This document shows, one piece after another, positions 20,501 through 28,349 of a stretch of DNA of 64,000 nt. The translations under genes and the position numbers were made by a program. The stretch's first letter is position 1, and every line of letters starts with the position of its first letter. Source of the stretch: Dyadobacter sp. Leaf189 (GTDB lineage Bacteria; Bacteroidota; Bacteroidia; Cytophagales; Spirosomataceae); NCBI RefSeq assembly GCF_001424405.1, contig NZ_LMPS01000009.1:1-64000 (forward strand), given 5' to 3'. Below the pieces are notes generated by a model. The model had not been told where the DNA came from and ran no database searches. It was given only the letters and a program-made list of their open reading frames with translations.

Positions 20501-20827
20501 GCGAAGCTGCCACGCCTTAATTCAGGTGATGCTACTAGCCAGCAGGTTTCCTCTTACTTCCTTGAAGACGGCTCTTACTTCCGGATTAAGAACATCCAGC
20601 TTACCTACACAGTACCTTCTGCGTTCCTGAAGAAAATCAAACTTAACTCGGCGCAGGTGTATCTGCAGGGACAGAACTTGTTCACATTCACCAAATACAC
20701 CGGACTTGATCCTGATATCAACCTGAGAAGATCAGGTAACGATAACCAGGACACGCACATGGGTGTGGATGAAGGTGCATACCCGGTTTCAAAATCGTAC
20801 CTGGTAGGTGTTCGGTTTGGTTTCTAA
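17567..20827 (+). CDS. SusC/RagA-family TonB-linked outer-membrane transporter
   Basis: A 1086-residue TonB-dependent importer that forms the barrel of a SusCD nutrient uptake complex. A signal peptide (MKQNLRVALTSVTLLLWALL) is followed by a carboxypeptidase-regulatory-like domain (VTGKVTSTVDGAGIPGVNV, about 30-115), the TonB-box-like LTEVVVTGY and the plug (VTQMLQGRAAGVTV, VRIRGFGSINNNSPLYVIDG, YGARAANGVVIITTKKG). A long barrel ends in VSKSYLVGVRFGF, with a C-terminal aromatic residue as usual. The SusD partner starts 36 bp later. No glycoside hydrolase, sulfatase or sigma/anti-sigma regulator is adjacent, so the substrate cannot be guessed. Confidence 0.96.
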   Translation: MKQNLRVALTSVTLLLWALLSSGTSYGQDRQVTGKVTSTVDGAGIPGVNVQLQGTNTGTVTDADGRFAIDAKSANSVLVFSSIGYIKQEITVGSKTVIDIKLSDDIKSLTEVVVTGYASQRKQDITGAVTVINPKELTAVPSASVTQMLQGRAAGVTVGNDNSPGGGTMVRIRGFGSINNNSPLYVIDGVPTQGTLNQINPNDIESMQVLKDASAASIYGARAANGVVIITTKKGKPGAPNITFDFYTGTQRPGKMLDLLNTKELGEYLYQADLGAGKNPSATSPSVQYKFDENGNQTIADYIYPNVYGELPSNYTYTNDIADPNLGKTAFNITKANKEGTDWQDVIFDPAPISNYQIGASGGSQTAKYAISANYFKQNGILRYTNYKRYSVRANTEFTKGKVTVGENLTFSYDERQGITNNDEGNPIMFAIRVHPIIPVFDITGGPAELGGTNTSAYNGFAGSRGSNLGNAPNPLARLYREKDNITRGTHVFGNMFAQVDILPGLVARTSFGLEYNQSNRSEYFHRDIEAAEARNANSMNVINNLDRSITWFNTLNYAKIIGSHNLNVLVGTEAVKTYAAGFQASRSGFAFDDLDYRYLDAGSAAGLANAGAGATRTALFSQFGKINYGFKDLFLADFTLRRDGSSRFSEANRYGIFPAFSLGLRMTELGFMKPTKKVLDDLKVRFGWGKTGNQLIPNVSNAYTLYAPDPQNNAYDINGTGTSIVGGFDLVQFGNQNGKWETNTSTNIGLDAVLLNNKMEVVLDLYNRVTSDMLTQIAIPRTAGTGTIPYTNIGEVRNRGFDIGVNFRDRKDDFYYAVGVNFGHYKNEVIKLNDNPNSTIFGFTTRLPAMSATKAGYPIASYYGYFVDGVIKDQAEADAAPKFGSYTREGVFKFRDVNGDGIITAADRTIIGSPHPDFNYGVNLNVGYKAFDLTVFGQGVYGNEIFNYVRYWTDFNVFQGNRSKDMLYNSWKKPGDNAKLPRLNSGDATSQQVSSYFLEDGSYFRIKNIQLTYTVPSAFLKKIKLNSAQVYLQGQNLFTFTKYTGLDPDINLRRSGNDNQDTHMGVDEGAYPVSKSYLVGVRFGF

Positions 20828-20863
20828 AAATCTCGTGACAATCAAATTATTATAGATAATACG

Positions 20864-22627
20864 ATGAAAAAAATAACATTATTAGTACTCCTCGTCGGAC
20901 TCAGCTTCTCCTGCTCCGACAGCTTTTTTGACCTAAAACCACAGGGAAGAGCGTCACGCGAGCAATTGAGCAATAAAAACGGAGTAAATGCATTGCTGAT
21001 CGGCGCCTATTCTCTGCTCGACGGCGTGGGTTCAGGTAACACCGGCCGCCAGTCAACCATTTCGAACTACGTTTTCGGCGGTATCGCGAGTGACGATGCG
21101 GTGAAAGGAACTGATGCGGGTGACCAGCCTGAGCAGTCTTTCATTGAACAATACAACTGGCTTTCTGACAACACCTATTTCCTTGGAAAATGGTGGCACC
21201 AGTATGATGGAGTTGCCCGTTGCAACGAAGTGATTCAGGTGGTCAATGGAGAATTGGTAAAAGATATGACTGATGCTGAAAAGAATCAGGTAATCGCAGA
21301 AGCGCGCTTTTTGAGAGGCTTCTACCATTTTGAGGCCAAGAAAATGTGGAATATGGTACCTTACATCGATGAGACCATTTATGTAGCCGCGGACCCGAAT
21401 TCCACCAAAATCCCCAACAAGGATGATATCTGGCCTAAAATCGAAGCTGACTTCCAGTTCGCTGCGGACAACTTACCCGCGACTCAGGCGCAAAAAGGAA
21501 GAGCTACCCAGTGGGCAGCGAAATCGCACCTTGCCAAAGTATTGCTGTTCCAGAAAAAATGGGCTGCGGCAAAAACTTTGCTCGAAGATGTGGTTAAAAA
21601 CTCAGGTAAAAAGCTGGTTGCCAATTATCACGACAATTACAGAACAACAGGTAATAACAACAGCGAGTCAATTTTCGAAGTACAATTTTCAGTAAATGAC
21701 GGTACTAACGGAAACAACGGTAACGCCGGTGATAACCTGAACTGGCCTTACTCGGCAAATGCTCCTGGTAGAGGCTGCTGTGGATTTTATCAGCCTTCTC
21801 ACAACCTGGTAAATGCATTTAAAACTGAAAATGGACTTCCGATGATCGGCAACGCAGCCGACGGATCGCTGGATACTTACAACAAAGTGGACCTTCCAAA
21901 CGACCAGGGAATCGCTGCTTCTGCTGCATTTACATTGGACAAAACCATCCCGGTTGATCCTCGTCTTGACTGGACTGTTGGCCGCCGCGGCGTTAACTTC
22001 CTTGACTGGGGCCCAATGCCGGGTTCTTCCTGGATCCGTGACCAGACCTATGCAGGTCCATTTACCGGAAAAAAATGGATGTACTATCTGGCAGAAGAAA
22101 ACAGCACCACGCACTCGACCAGCAAGCGGAATGTTAACAACAACTTCCGCCTGATCAAATTGTCGCACGTGCTGCTCTGGCTGGCAGAATGCGAAGTGGA
22201 GCTTGGCAACCTGGCTGCGGCTGAGGGTTATGTAAACCAAATCCGCCTGCGCGCTAAAACCGGCTCTGTACAGGATGCGAGCGTGACTTACAAAGTAGAG
22301 CCTTACCCAGCAGGTACATTTGCAAGCAGAGGTGCTGATTTTGCAAGAAATGCAGTTCGCATGGAGCAGAGACTTGAATTTGCAATGGAAGGTCACCGCT
22401 TCTTTGATCTGGTAAGATGGGGTATCGCCGAGAAAGTATTGAACAAATATGCTGCCGAAGAAGCAGTTCCAGGGAAAGAGCCTTCCGGACGTACTTTCAG
22501 CAAAAGAGGTTATATGGCCGGAAAAACATTTACTTCCAAAAACCTTTACTATCCATTGCCTCAGGACGAGATCCTGAACAGCCAGCTGAATGGACAACCC
22601 GTTCTGGTTCAGAATCCGGGATATTGA
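20864..22627 (+). CDS. SusD/RagB-family nutrient-binding outer-membrane lipoprotein
   Basis: Surface lipoprotein that forms the lid of the SusC transporter and binds its substrate; 587 residues. The N-terminus is a lipoprotein signal (MKKITLLVLLVGLSFSCSD) with the acylated Cys at about residue 17. The helical TPR-like framework is recognisable (YFLGKWWHQYDGVARCNEVI, AEARFLRGFYHFEAKKMW). The C-terminal SusD hallmark is present: RMEQRLEFAMEGHRFFDLVRWG and YYPLPQDEILNS. It is cotranscribed with the SusC gene and followed by a strong terminator. Confidence 0.96.
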   Translation: MKKITLLVLLVGLSFSCSDSFFDLKPQGRASREQLSNKNGVNALLIGAYSLLDGVGSGNTGRQSTISNYVFGGIASDDAVKGTDAGDQPEQSFIEQYNWLSDNTYFLGKWWHQYDGVARCNEVIQVVNGELVKDMTDAEKNQVIAEARFLRGFYHFEAKKMWNMVPYIDETIYVAADPNSTKIPNKDDIWPKIEADFQFAADNLPATQAQKGRATQWAAKSHLAKVLLFQKKWAAAKTLLEDVVKNSGKKLVANYHDNYRTTGNNNSESIFEVQFSVNDGTNGNNGNAGDNLNWPYSANAPGRGCCGFYQPSHNLVNAFKTENGLPMIGNAADGSLDTYNKVDLPNDQGIAASAAFTLDKTIPVDPRLDWTVGRRGVNFLDWGPMPGSSWIRDQTYAGPFTGKKWMYYLAEENSTTHSTSKRNVNNNFRLIKLSHVLLWLAECEVELGNLAAAEGYVNQIRLRAKTGSVQDASVTYKVEPYPAGTFASRGADFARNAVRMEQRLEFAMEGHRFFDLVRWGIAEKVLNKYAAEEAVPGKEPSGRTFSKRGYMAGKTFTSKNLYYPLPQDEILNSQLNGQPVLVQNPGY

Positions 22628-22650
22628 TAATCTGCATTTTTAACCAAACT

Positions 22651-22686
22651 AACGCAAGGACCTGCTTCGGCAGGTCTTTTGCGTTT
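22651..22686 (+). terminator. Terminator of the SusC/SusD operon
   Basis: A long near-perfect stem (AACGCAAGGACCTGC with GCAGGTCTTTTGCGTT, G-T pairs included) is closed by a TTCG tetraloop. The T run lies within the 3' arm, so this is a strong hairpin but not a textbook T-tail. Confidence 0.7.
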
Positions 22687-22729
22687 CAGGCATTATGAAT
22701 ATCTTTATCTCAATTAGACCAGGCAAATA

Positions 22730-22894
22730 ATGATTATCAAGAACGAAAGTGATTACGAGAAAGCGTCGGAACGCGCTGATGAAATTTTTGGGGCGAAAAA
22801 GGGAAGCCCTGAGGAAAAAGAACTGAAAGAGCTCTTGAAAGCAATGAAAGACTACGAGGATGATTTTATTAAAATGCTGAAAGACAACAACTAA
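22730..22894 (+). CDS. Short protein resembling the N-terminal part of HigA-type antitoxins, without a helix-turn-helix
   Basis: A 54-codon gene that runs from ATG at 22730 to TAA at 22892-22894. The product starts MIIKNESDYEKASERADEIF and continues GAKKGSPEEKELKELLKAMK. This matches the N-terminal helical region of Bacteroidota HigA-like antitoxins (pattern: I-K-x-E-x-D-Y-E-x-A then P-E-x-x-E-L-x-x-L). The helix-turn-helix domain that normally follows is missing, and no HigB toxin is adjacent. It may be a stand-alone regulator or the remains of a decayed toxin-antitoxin module. It ends one base before the stop of the convergent IMPACT gene. Evidence for coding is the good match to a known pattern; function unproven. 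Confidence 0.6.
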   Translation: MIIKNESDYEKASERADEIFGAKKGSPEEKELKELLKAMKDYEDDFIKMLKDNN

Positions 22895-22895
22895 T

Positions 22896-23501
22896 CTACT
22901 GTAATGTAAGAGTTAGACCTTCGATCTTCTGGCATCTTGTGACGAATAGTTCCGTTGCAGACACCCGCACTTCCACCTTCATGGCGCAATGCATCTCGAA
23001 CTGCTGGCTTAATACAGGGAGCTCCATTTCTTTTACTATCCGCATTACTTCATTCATTTGCGGGTAGGAAAATGCAATTTCATACCTGTTTACAAAATGC
23101 CTGGTTACCACATCTGCTGCATCTAATGTATCCTCAGCCGTGGCTTTGTAGGCATTGATCAAACCCGGAACTCCCAGGAGTGTCCCGCCAAAATACCGGA
23201 CAACAACTAGCAGCACATTGGTTACGTTTCGTGAATACAATGTATTTAGGATAGGCCGGGCCGCGGTACCCGAAGGCTCCCCATCATCGCTCATGCGGTA
23301 ACTCATTTTATCCGTACCCAACCGATAGGCGTAACAATGATGCACTGCTTTGGGATGCAGCTCCCTGAGCTCTCCTAAATGCTGCCTGGCATCTGCGTCG
23401 CCTGAGATCGGGAATGCATATCCGTGAAATTTGCTTCCCTTATCCTTGAAAAATCCATCGGCTGGTGCAGCAATTGTTTGAAAAGTATCGTCAAATAACA
23501 C
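22896..23501 (-). CDS. IMPACT/YigZ family protein
   Basis: A 201-residue cytosolic protein of the YigZ/IMPACT family, the usual length. The N-terminal domain holds the family signature: KGSKFHGYAFPI, HHCYAYRLG, SDDGEPSGTAARPIL and VLLVVVRYFGGTLLGVPGL. The C-terminal ferredoxin-like extension starts near residue 135. The family is linked in eukaryotes to translation control through GCN2; the bacterial role is not settled. Its start overlaps the end of the MFS gene by 11 bp, so the two are probably cotranscribed. Confidence 0.92.
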   Translation of the reverse strand: MLFDDTFQTIAAPADGFFKDKGSKFHGYAFPISGDADARQHLGELRELHPKAVHHCYAYRLGTDKMSYRMSDDGEPSGTAARPILNTLYSRNVTNVLLVVVRYFGGTLLGVPGLINAYKATAEDTLDAADVVTRHFVNRYEIAFSYPQMNEVMRIVKEMELPVLSQQFEMHCAMKVEVRVSATELFVTRCQKIEGLTLTLQ

Positions 23502-24678
23502 GGCTTTTGCGTTTTTTCTGCTGATAAATGAATATAGTGTAGATCAGTCCCGCAGCAGCAAATCCGGCCATTGAGAAAAATACAAGAGGTAAATTCTTTG
23601 ACTTATTAGCAAACAGAGCCGCAGAAAGAAATGCGCCGATACCAATGCCGGCTTCCAGGCAAATGTACATAGTTGCGATGGATCGGCCGCGGTTATGATC
23701 TCCACTCAAGTCGACTGTCCACGCTGAAAGTACCGGAGATAAAATGCCCATTGATATCCCGAAAACAGCTCCGCCTGCTAAAAACAGAAGGGCAGTATCT
23801 GCGTAACCAGTAATTATCATGGACACGATCAATATAGCTGCGCCGACAATAGTAACCGGCATGCGGCCGTGCTGATCAGAGATTTTACCAGCAAAAATGC
23901 GGACTAGAATGGACGAAATTGTAAATACCATAAAGTAGTATCCTTTGTTCTGCAAACCGAGATGCTCGCTAAAATCGGGTGTAATGGTCGCTACTGCGCC
24001 AAATCCAAAGTAGCAAAGGAAGGTGATCAGTGCCGGACTGAATACGTCAGGTTCAAAGATATCACGCCAGCTCAGCTTGAACGCGTCCCTGGAAAGCGGC
24101 TGTTTTTCGGCCAGCGTTTCCTTCATATTCATCAGAATCGCGATCGACAGCAATGCGAAAACAGAGGAGGTATAAAACAACCCATTCAACGAAAACGACT
24201 GACTGATCATACTTCCCACAGCAGGCCCGAAAGCCGATCCGACTCCCATGCACATGCCATGGATACCCATTGCCTCGCCCCGGCGGTTTGCAGGAACGAT
24301 GTCCGCTACGTATGCGGCGGTCCCGGTTGGCTTGAAGCCCGTAGAGAAACCATGCACGAGCCGGAGCAGTAAAAACGGCATTACGGTTGTAAATACGGGA
24401 TATAGCAGTCCGCATACAAAGCAAACCAGCGAGCCAAATGCCATAACTGGCACCCTGCCGACACGGTCAGTAAGACGCCCGCTGAAGGGTCTTGACAAAC
24501 CTGCCGTCAATGTAAATAAACCGATGATTGCGCCTTTATAATCCGCACCGCCCATTTGAGAAAGATATCCCGGTAACTCGGGTATGAGCATGTTAAAGCT
24601 GGAAGAAAAGAGAAAGGAACTGAGGCCCAGCAGCCAGAACTGCGTAGTGAAGATGCTCTTTGTTGCGGTACTTTGCAT
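23491..24678 (-). CDS. MFS transporter, multidrug-efflux-like
   Basis: Inner-membrane transporter of the major facilitator superfamily, 395 residues with about 12 hydrophobic segments. Loop 2-3 carries the MFS signature GRLTDRVGRVPVM, and the second half has GKISDQHGRMPVT, the duplicated equivalent. The best guess is a drug or metabolite exporter; the substrate is unknown. The frame is open further upstream to 24822, but those residues are Cys/Arg-rich and unlike the family. The ATG at 24678 gives a normal N-terminus (MQSTATKSIFTTQFWLLGL), and a TACCTTTG promoter box lies just before it. Confidence 0.92.
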   Translation of the reverse strand: MQSTATKSIFTTQFWLLGLSSFLFSSSFNMLIPELPGYLSQMGGADYKGAIIGLFTLTAGLSRPFSGRLTDRVGRVPVMAFGSLVCFVCGLLYPVFTTVMPFLLLRLVHGFSTGFKPTGTAAYVADIVPANRRGEAMGIHGMCMGVGSAFGPAVGSMISQSFSLNGLFYTSSVFALLSIAILMNMKETLAEKQPLSRDAFKLSWRDIFEPDVFSPALITFLCYFGFGAVATITPDFSEHLGLQNKGYYFMVFTISSILVRIFAGKISDQHGRMPVTIVGAAILIVSMIITGYADTALLFLAGGAVFGISMGILSPVLSAWTVDLSGDHNRGRSIATMYICLEAGIGIGAFLSAALFANKSKNLPLVFFSMAGFAAAGLIYTIFIYQQKKRKSRVI

Positions 24679-24682
24679 TCGG

Positions 24683-24690
24683 CAAAGGTA
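24683..24690 (-). promoter_or_regulatory. Possible -7 box for the MFS gene
   Basis: TACCTTTG on the minus strand matches TAnnTTTG but sits only about 5 bp before the ATG, so a transcript from it would be almost leaderless. No TTG at the right distance was seen; tentative. Confidence 0.25.
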
Positions 24691-24844
24691 CAATTTTGCC
24701 TGGAAGAATATTGAACGCTTACTAAGACTTGGGTGGCAGGTTAAGCACAGTAATTCCGCGTTACCCCAACTAACCACCTCATCTTTCCTGCGGAAAAATC
24801 TGCATCGTCTTTCGCGGGACATTCTTTTTTCCCAACTTTAAAAC

Positions 24845-25789
24845 ATGGTACGCATATTCTATAAAGAGGGACGTTTGATTAAACGCGAAAATGATTTTCG
24901 CGAACTTGGCAAAGTGAAGAACCTGATTTGGGTGGACTTACAGTCCCCTTCTGCCGAGGAAGAGGAATGGGTTGAGAGTAAATGCAATATCAGCTTCCAG
25001 ACCCCCCAGGAAATCGTTGAGATTGAAAGCAGCTCACGGTTTTTTGAACAAAATGAGACCATTAATGCCAACTCTAACTTCCTGAAAATCGACCGGGAAG
25101 GGTATGAGACTTATCCTGTGTCCTTTCTACTGCACCAGAATGTACTGTTTACATACCGCCGCGGCGACTCAAAAACGTTTGCGGATACAGTGAAGAAAAT
25201 GAAGGTGAGCCCCGAGAGTATTCAGGGCGGCGTAGACTTTATGCTTTTGTTGCTGGAAACCCGCATTGAAGCAGATGCTGATTCGCTGGAAGGTATTTCC
25301 AGGGACATTTCTGCGATCAGTAAAGACCTTACCCACGAACAAAAAGCACGTCAGGAAGTACTGATCCGCATCAGCGGCTTGCAGGAAATCACGATGATGC
25401 TCCGTGAGACAAGTATCGACAAACAACGCGTTTTATCCGGGATTTTACGGAGCCAATATTTCCCTGAGGACCGCAAAGAACATTTGCGCATTATCCTGAA
25501 AGACATTAATTCACTGCTGGAATATACCACCTTCAATTTCGAGCGGCTCGAATATCTGCAGAACACATTTATGGGTTTGATCAACCTTGAACAAAGTCAG
25601 GTTATCAAGATATTCACGGTAGTGACGATCATTTTCATGCCGCCGACCCTCATTGCAGGGATTTTTGGAATGAATTACAACCATATTCCTTCTACCGGCG
25701 AACCCTGGGGCTTCTGGGTTTCGCTCTTGTTAATGGTCTTTTCCTCCGCGATCGTACTTTGGTTTTTCAGGCGGAAGAGGTGGATTTGA
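24845..25789 (+). CDS. corA: CorA-family magnesium/cobalt transport protein
   Basis: Inner-membrane divalent cation channel, 314 residues. The long N-terminal cytoplasmic part (1-250) is helical and acidic. Two transmembrane segments lie at the C-terminus (IFTVVTIIFMPPTLIAGIF and FWVSLLLMVFSSAIVLWFF), separated by the ion-selectivity motif GMN in IFGMNYNHIP. The cytoplasmic C-terminal tail is short and basic (RRKRWI). It is divergent from the MFS gene and convergent with a glycosyltransferase gene 2 bp away. The metal preference cannot be read from sequence. Confidence 0.95.
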   Translation: MVRIFYKEGRLIKRENDFRELGKVKNLIWVDLQSPSAEEEEWVESKCNISFQTPQEIVEIESSSRFFEQNETINANSNFLKIDREGYETYPVSFLLHQNVLFTYRRGDSKTFADTVKKMKVSPESIQGGVDFMLLLLETRIEADADSLEGISRDISAISKDLTHEQKARQEVLIRISGLQEITMMLRETSIDKQRVLSGILRSQYFPEDRKEHLRIILKDINSLLEYTTFNFERLEYLQNTFMGLINLEQSQVIKIFTVVTIIFMPPTLIAGIFGMNYNHIPSTGEPWGFWVSLLLMVFSSAIVLWFFRRKRWI

Positions 25790-25791
25790 TC

Positions 25792-27210
25792 CTATTTTTT
25801 ATAAATGGCAAATCTGCCGTCAAAAAAGGATAGTTTGTAAAACGGGATTGATTTTGCGCCTGCGGCAGGATAGTAAGGTTCAGGTCGGAATTTATAGTCC
25901 ATTACAATAAAGTTTGCACCATTTTTATACGCCCACCTGGCCATTTTGAGCGTCGTCATTCCCTTCTTCTTCGATTGAAGCTTGTAATTTTCGTGCGTCA
26001 ACAAGCGGGGATATTCCTCATACTCATTGAAGAAGAATGTTAACGGAACGAATCCAACATACTGATCTTCAATGTGCGGCCTGAGCTTTTCATAAGAAAG
26101 CGGCAGGTACTCCATTGTGAAATTACGGTAAATGATCTGTCCCATTCCAAACACACTGATCAGAAAATACGCAACCATAATCAACTTCAATGCCGGACTT
26201 GAGAACGGGCGAAGTTTATACAGTTCGTAAATCAGTACCAACATGAACGGTATGAAAAGTACCAGATAAAGAGCTCCATTTGCTTTGGTAATCAGCCAAA
26301 ACGAAAAGAAAAGCGTGAGCGAGTAGACTCTTAGCATTACCGGCAGTTGTGACACGAACCCCCATTGCTTCCAAAGCAGAAATGCAAACAGTAACGAAAT
26401 TGAAATCTGTTCGGGTGAATGGAAGAAAAGCCGCGGATATGTTGCCAGCTGTAACAACTTAGAGGATAAGCCGAGCGCATCCTGAGTTGCAGGATCTCCG
26501 CTAAACTGATAACTCCAGATCGAAAAACCATTGTTTGCCAAAGCTACATCCAGCCAGTACAGACATGCCACAATGCCACCGGAAATCGTGAATACGAAGG
26601 CTGATTTGTATTGTTTGGAATTAATGAGTGCTACAAAGCCTGCGATGAGAAAAATGATCCCATTCAGGTGACACAAAAAAGCCATTGCGGCGAAGATACC
26701 TGCTAACATATTTCGTAAAACTGGTCTCCGCTTACCTTGAATCAACAAAAATGAGCCAAAGCCAAGTGCGGCCAGCATCATTTCGGGGCGGTTCTCAAAG
26801 CTCATTTTCACCAATAACCTGTTGGCAAATATGAGAATCAACACTGCCGGCAGGTACCAGGTCCGGAGGCTTTGCTCCCTGATCCTGACGTAATAAACCA
26901 GCTCAGCCAGTACAATGCAGAAGAAGATCAATCCGGTGAACTGCAGTACAGGTAAATGGTGGCCAAAGAACTTTATCAGTACCGAGCCAAAAAGGAGGAA
27001 GAATTTGTGACTGACCAGAATTTGCTTTTCCCATCCCAATAAGCCCCTGAAATATTCCGACCGGATTACGCCTTCCCTTTCAAGCCAATAGGACTGTTCC
27101 CCAAACCAGGCATCGTCGCCGGTAGGGTACCGATGAAAGTAGGATAGCAAAGTGAGTGCAACAAAAAACGATAGGATAGCAAATAGTTTGCCTCTTGATA
27201 TTTCCAGCAT
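25792..27210 (-). CDS. Polytopic membrane glycosyltransferase (ArnT/PMT-like, GT39/GT83-type fold)
   Basis: A 472-residue inner-membrane protein with about ten hydrophobic segments. The early periplasmic acidic motif (YPTGDDAWFGEQSYWL, near residue 30) resembles the catalytic DD/DE loop of lipid-linked sugar transferases. The pattern of helices plus a small C-terminal soluble domain (YEKLRPHIEDQYVGFVP) matches GT-C enzymes that use polyprenyl-phosphate sugars in the periplasm. It follows the GT2 gene by 9 bp on the same strand, so the pair likely builds or modifies one glycan. Assignment to a specific family is tentative. Confidence 0.75.
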   Translation of the reverse strand: MLEISRGKLFAILSFFVALTLLSYFHRYPTGDDAWFGEQSYWLEREGVIRSEYFRGLLGWEKQILVSHKFFLLFGSVLIKFFGHHLPVLQFTGLIFFCIVLAELVYYVRIREQSLRTWYLPAVLILIFANRLLVKMSFENRPEMMLAALGFGSFLLIQGKRRPVLRNMLAGIFAAMAFLCHLNGIIFLIAGFVALINSKQYKSAFVFTISGGIVACLYWLDVALANNGFSIWSYQFSGDPATQDALGLSSKLLQLATYPRLFFHSPEQISISLLFAFLLWKQWGFVSQLPVMLRVYSLTLFFSFWLITKANGALYLVLFIPFMLVLIYELYKLRPFSSPALKLIMVAYFLISVFGMGQIIYRNFTMEYLPLSYEKLRPHIEDQYVGFVPLTFFFNEYEEYPRLLTHENYKLQSKKKGMTTLKMARWAYKNGANFIVMDYKFRPEPYYPAAGAKSIPFYKLSFFDGRFAIYKK

Positions 27211-27219
27211 TTAGATAGT

Positions 27220-28104
27220 TCACAAAAACCTGTAATTGCGAAACTCAAATAACCGGCGGCCTGTCCTTTTCTCGTACCAGTACAAAAGCGCGTCTTTCAG
27301 CCGGAATTTCTTTTTTGATATATCCAGATCCACTTTCCAGGTCTGACTTTCAATGCGTTTCCGCATCACAGCTGGGTGTGTTCCGTCGAATACGCGGATA
27401 GAATCAAATTCCTCATAATTGAAAAAATCCTCCGATTGCAGGATCTTTTCCCATTCATTATCCTCATTCCAGAAGCGACTTACATTCTTCATTTTAGTCT
27501 TCATCTGGACCGGACTTTTCACCCACCCATAATGATATACGGCGGCGCCGGAATGCTTTACATTCAACTTCGTTCTGCCACGCCTAAAACCCTGCGCGTC
27601 CCTGAATGCAGTGATGGGCGTTTCTTTCGGCTGTTTTTCATTCCTTATAATGCGTATTTCACGGCGGTACCATTTTCGGCTGTCGCCCACATAATCATAA
27701 GTCCCGTAAAAGTGAAGATAGTCAAAAACTAACCCTTCCACTTCCGGACTGTTTACATATTTTTTGCAGGATTCAAGAATGGCCGGATGGTACTTCTCGT
27801 GCACCACCTCATCGCCCTGAATGTAAAATGCCCAGTCACTATCGGGCGAAATCTGCTGCAGAGCTTTGTCTGTTTCAACAGCCAGCACTTTTCCACCAGC
27901 ACGCAGCGACATATCCCACTCTGATTCAACAATACGGATCTTATCAGAGGGAATGGACTTAATTAAATCCAGTGTACCGTCTTCACTAACTCCAACACTC
28001 ACAAGCATTTCGTCGACAACCGGAAGAATAGAAATGATTGCCTCGACGATAGGATAATCGTTAATAACCGCGTTTCTGATGATGGTAAATCCGGAAATTT
28101 TCAA
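27220..28104 (-). CDS. Family 2 glycosyltransferase
   Basis: A 294-residue GT-A type enzyme expected to act on the cytosolic side. The N-terminus is ISGFTIIRNAVINDYPIVEA, a variant of the usual nucleotide-sugar-binding opening, followed by VSVGVSEDGTLDLI. The acidic DWAFYIQGDEVVH, near residue 90, is where the metal-binding D-x-D-like site of GT2 enzymes lies. The C-terminal half (FWNEDNEWEKIL and beyond) is specific to a group of Bacteroidota glycosyltransferases. The gene is first in a two-gene unit with the GT-C gene. Donor and acceptor are unknown. Confidence 0.85.
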   Translation of the reverse strand: MKISGFTIIRNAVINDYPIVEAIISILPVVDEMLVSVGVSEDGTLDLIKSIPSDKIRIVESEWDMSLRAGGKVLAVETDKALQQISPDSDWAFYIQGDEVVHEKYHPAILESCKKYVNSPEVEGLVFDYLHFYGTYDYVGDSRKWYRREIRIIRNEKQPKETPITAFRDAQGFRRGRTKLNVKHSGAAVYHYGWVKSPVQMKTKMKNVSRFWNEDNEWEKILQSEDFFNYEEFDSIRVFDGTHPAVMRKRIESQTWKVDLDISKKKFRLKDALLYWYEKRTGRRLFEFRNYRFL

Positions 28105-28236
28105 CAGTATATAGGTTTAAATTGACTAACGATCCGCAGCTTTTCTACCGACAATTAAGGTATTGAAAAAGGCAAAGTTAAGTCATTCCCGGCAAGTATA
28201 GTGAGAAATAAGTCTATCCATTTGACTTGTCCGTCC

Positions 28237-28267
28237 TTGAGTTTTCGGGCCAAAGCATGTAGATTTG
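28237..28267 (+). promoter_or_regulatory. Promoter of nrdB
   Basis: TTG at 28237-28239 and TAGATTTG at 28260-28267 are spaced by 20 bp, matching the Bacteroidota consensus. The inferred leader before the nrdB start is about 75 nt. I did not find a convincing NrdR box next to it. Confidence 0.55.
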
Positions 28268-28349
28268 TTAATCCCGGCTGCTGCTATCTCTGGCCAGCGA
28301 CACACAGCGGGTTGTTCAAAATTTATCCCCGTATATACTCAAACTAATT

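Noticed and set aside
24679-24822. N-terminal extension of the MFS transporter
   Set aside because: Arg/Cys-rich and not typical of an MFS N-terminus; a promoter-like box lies inside it.
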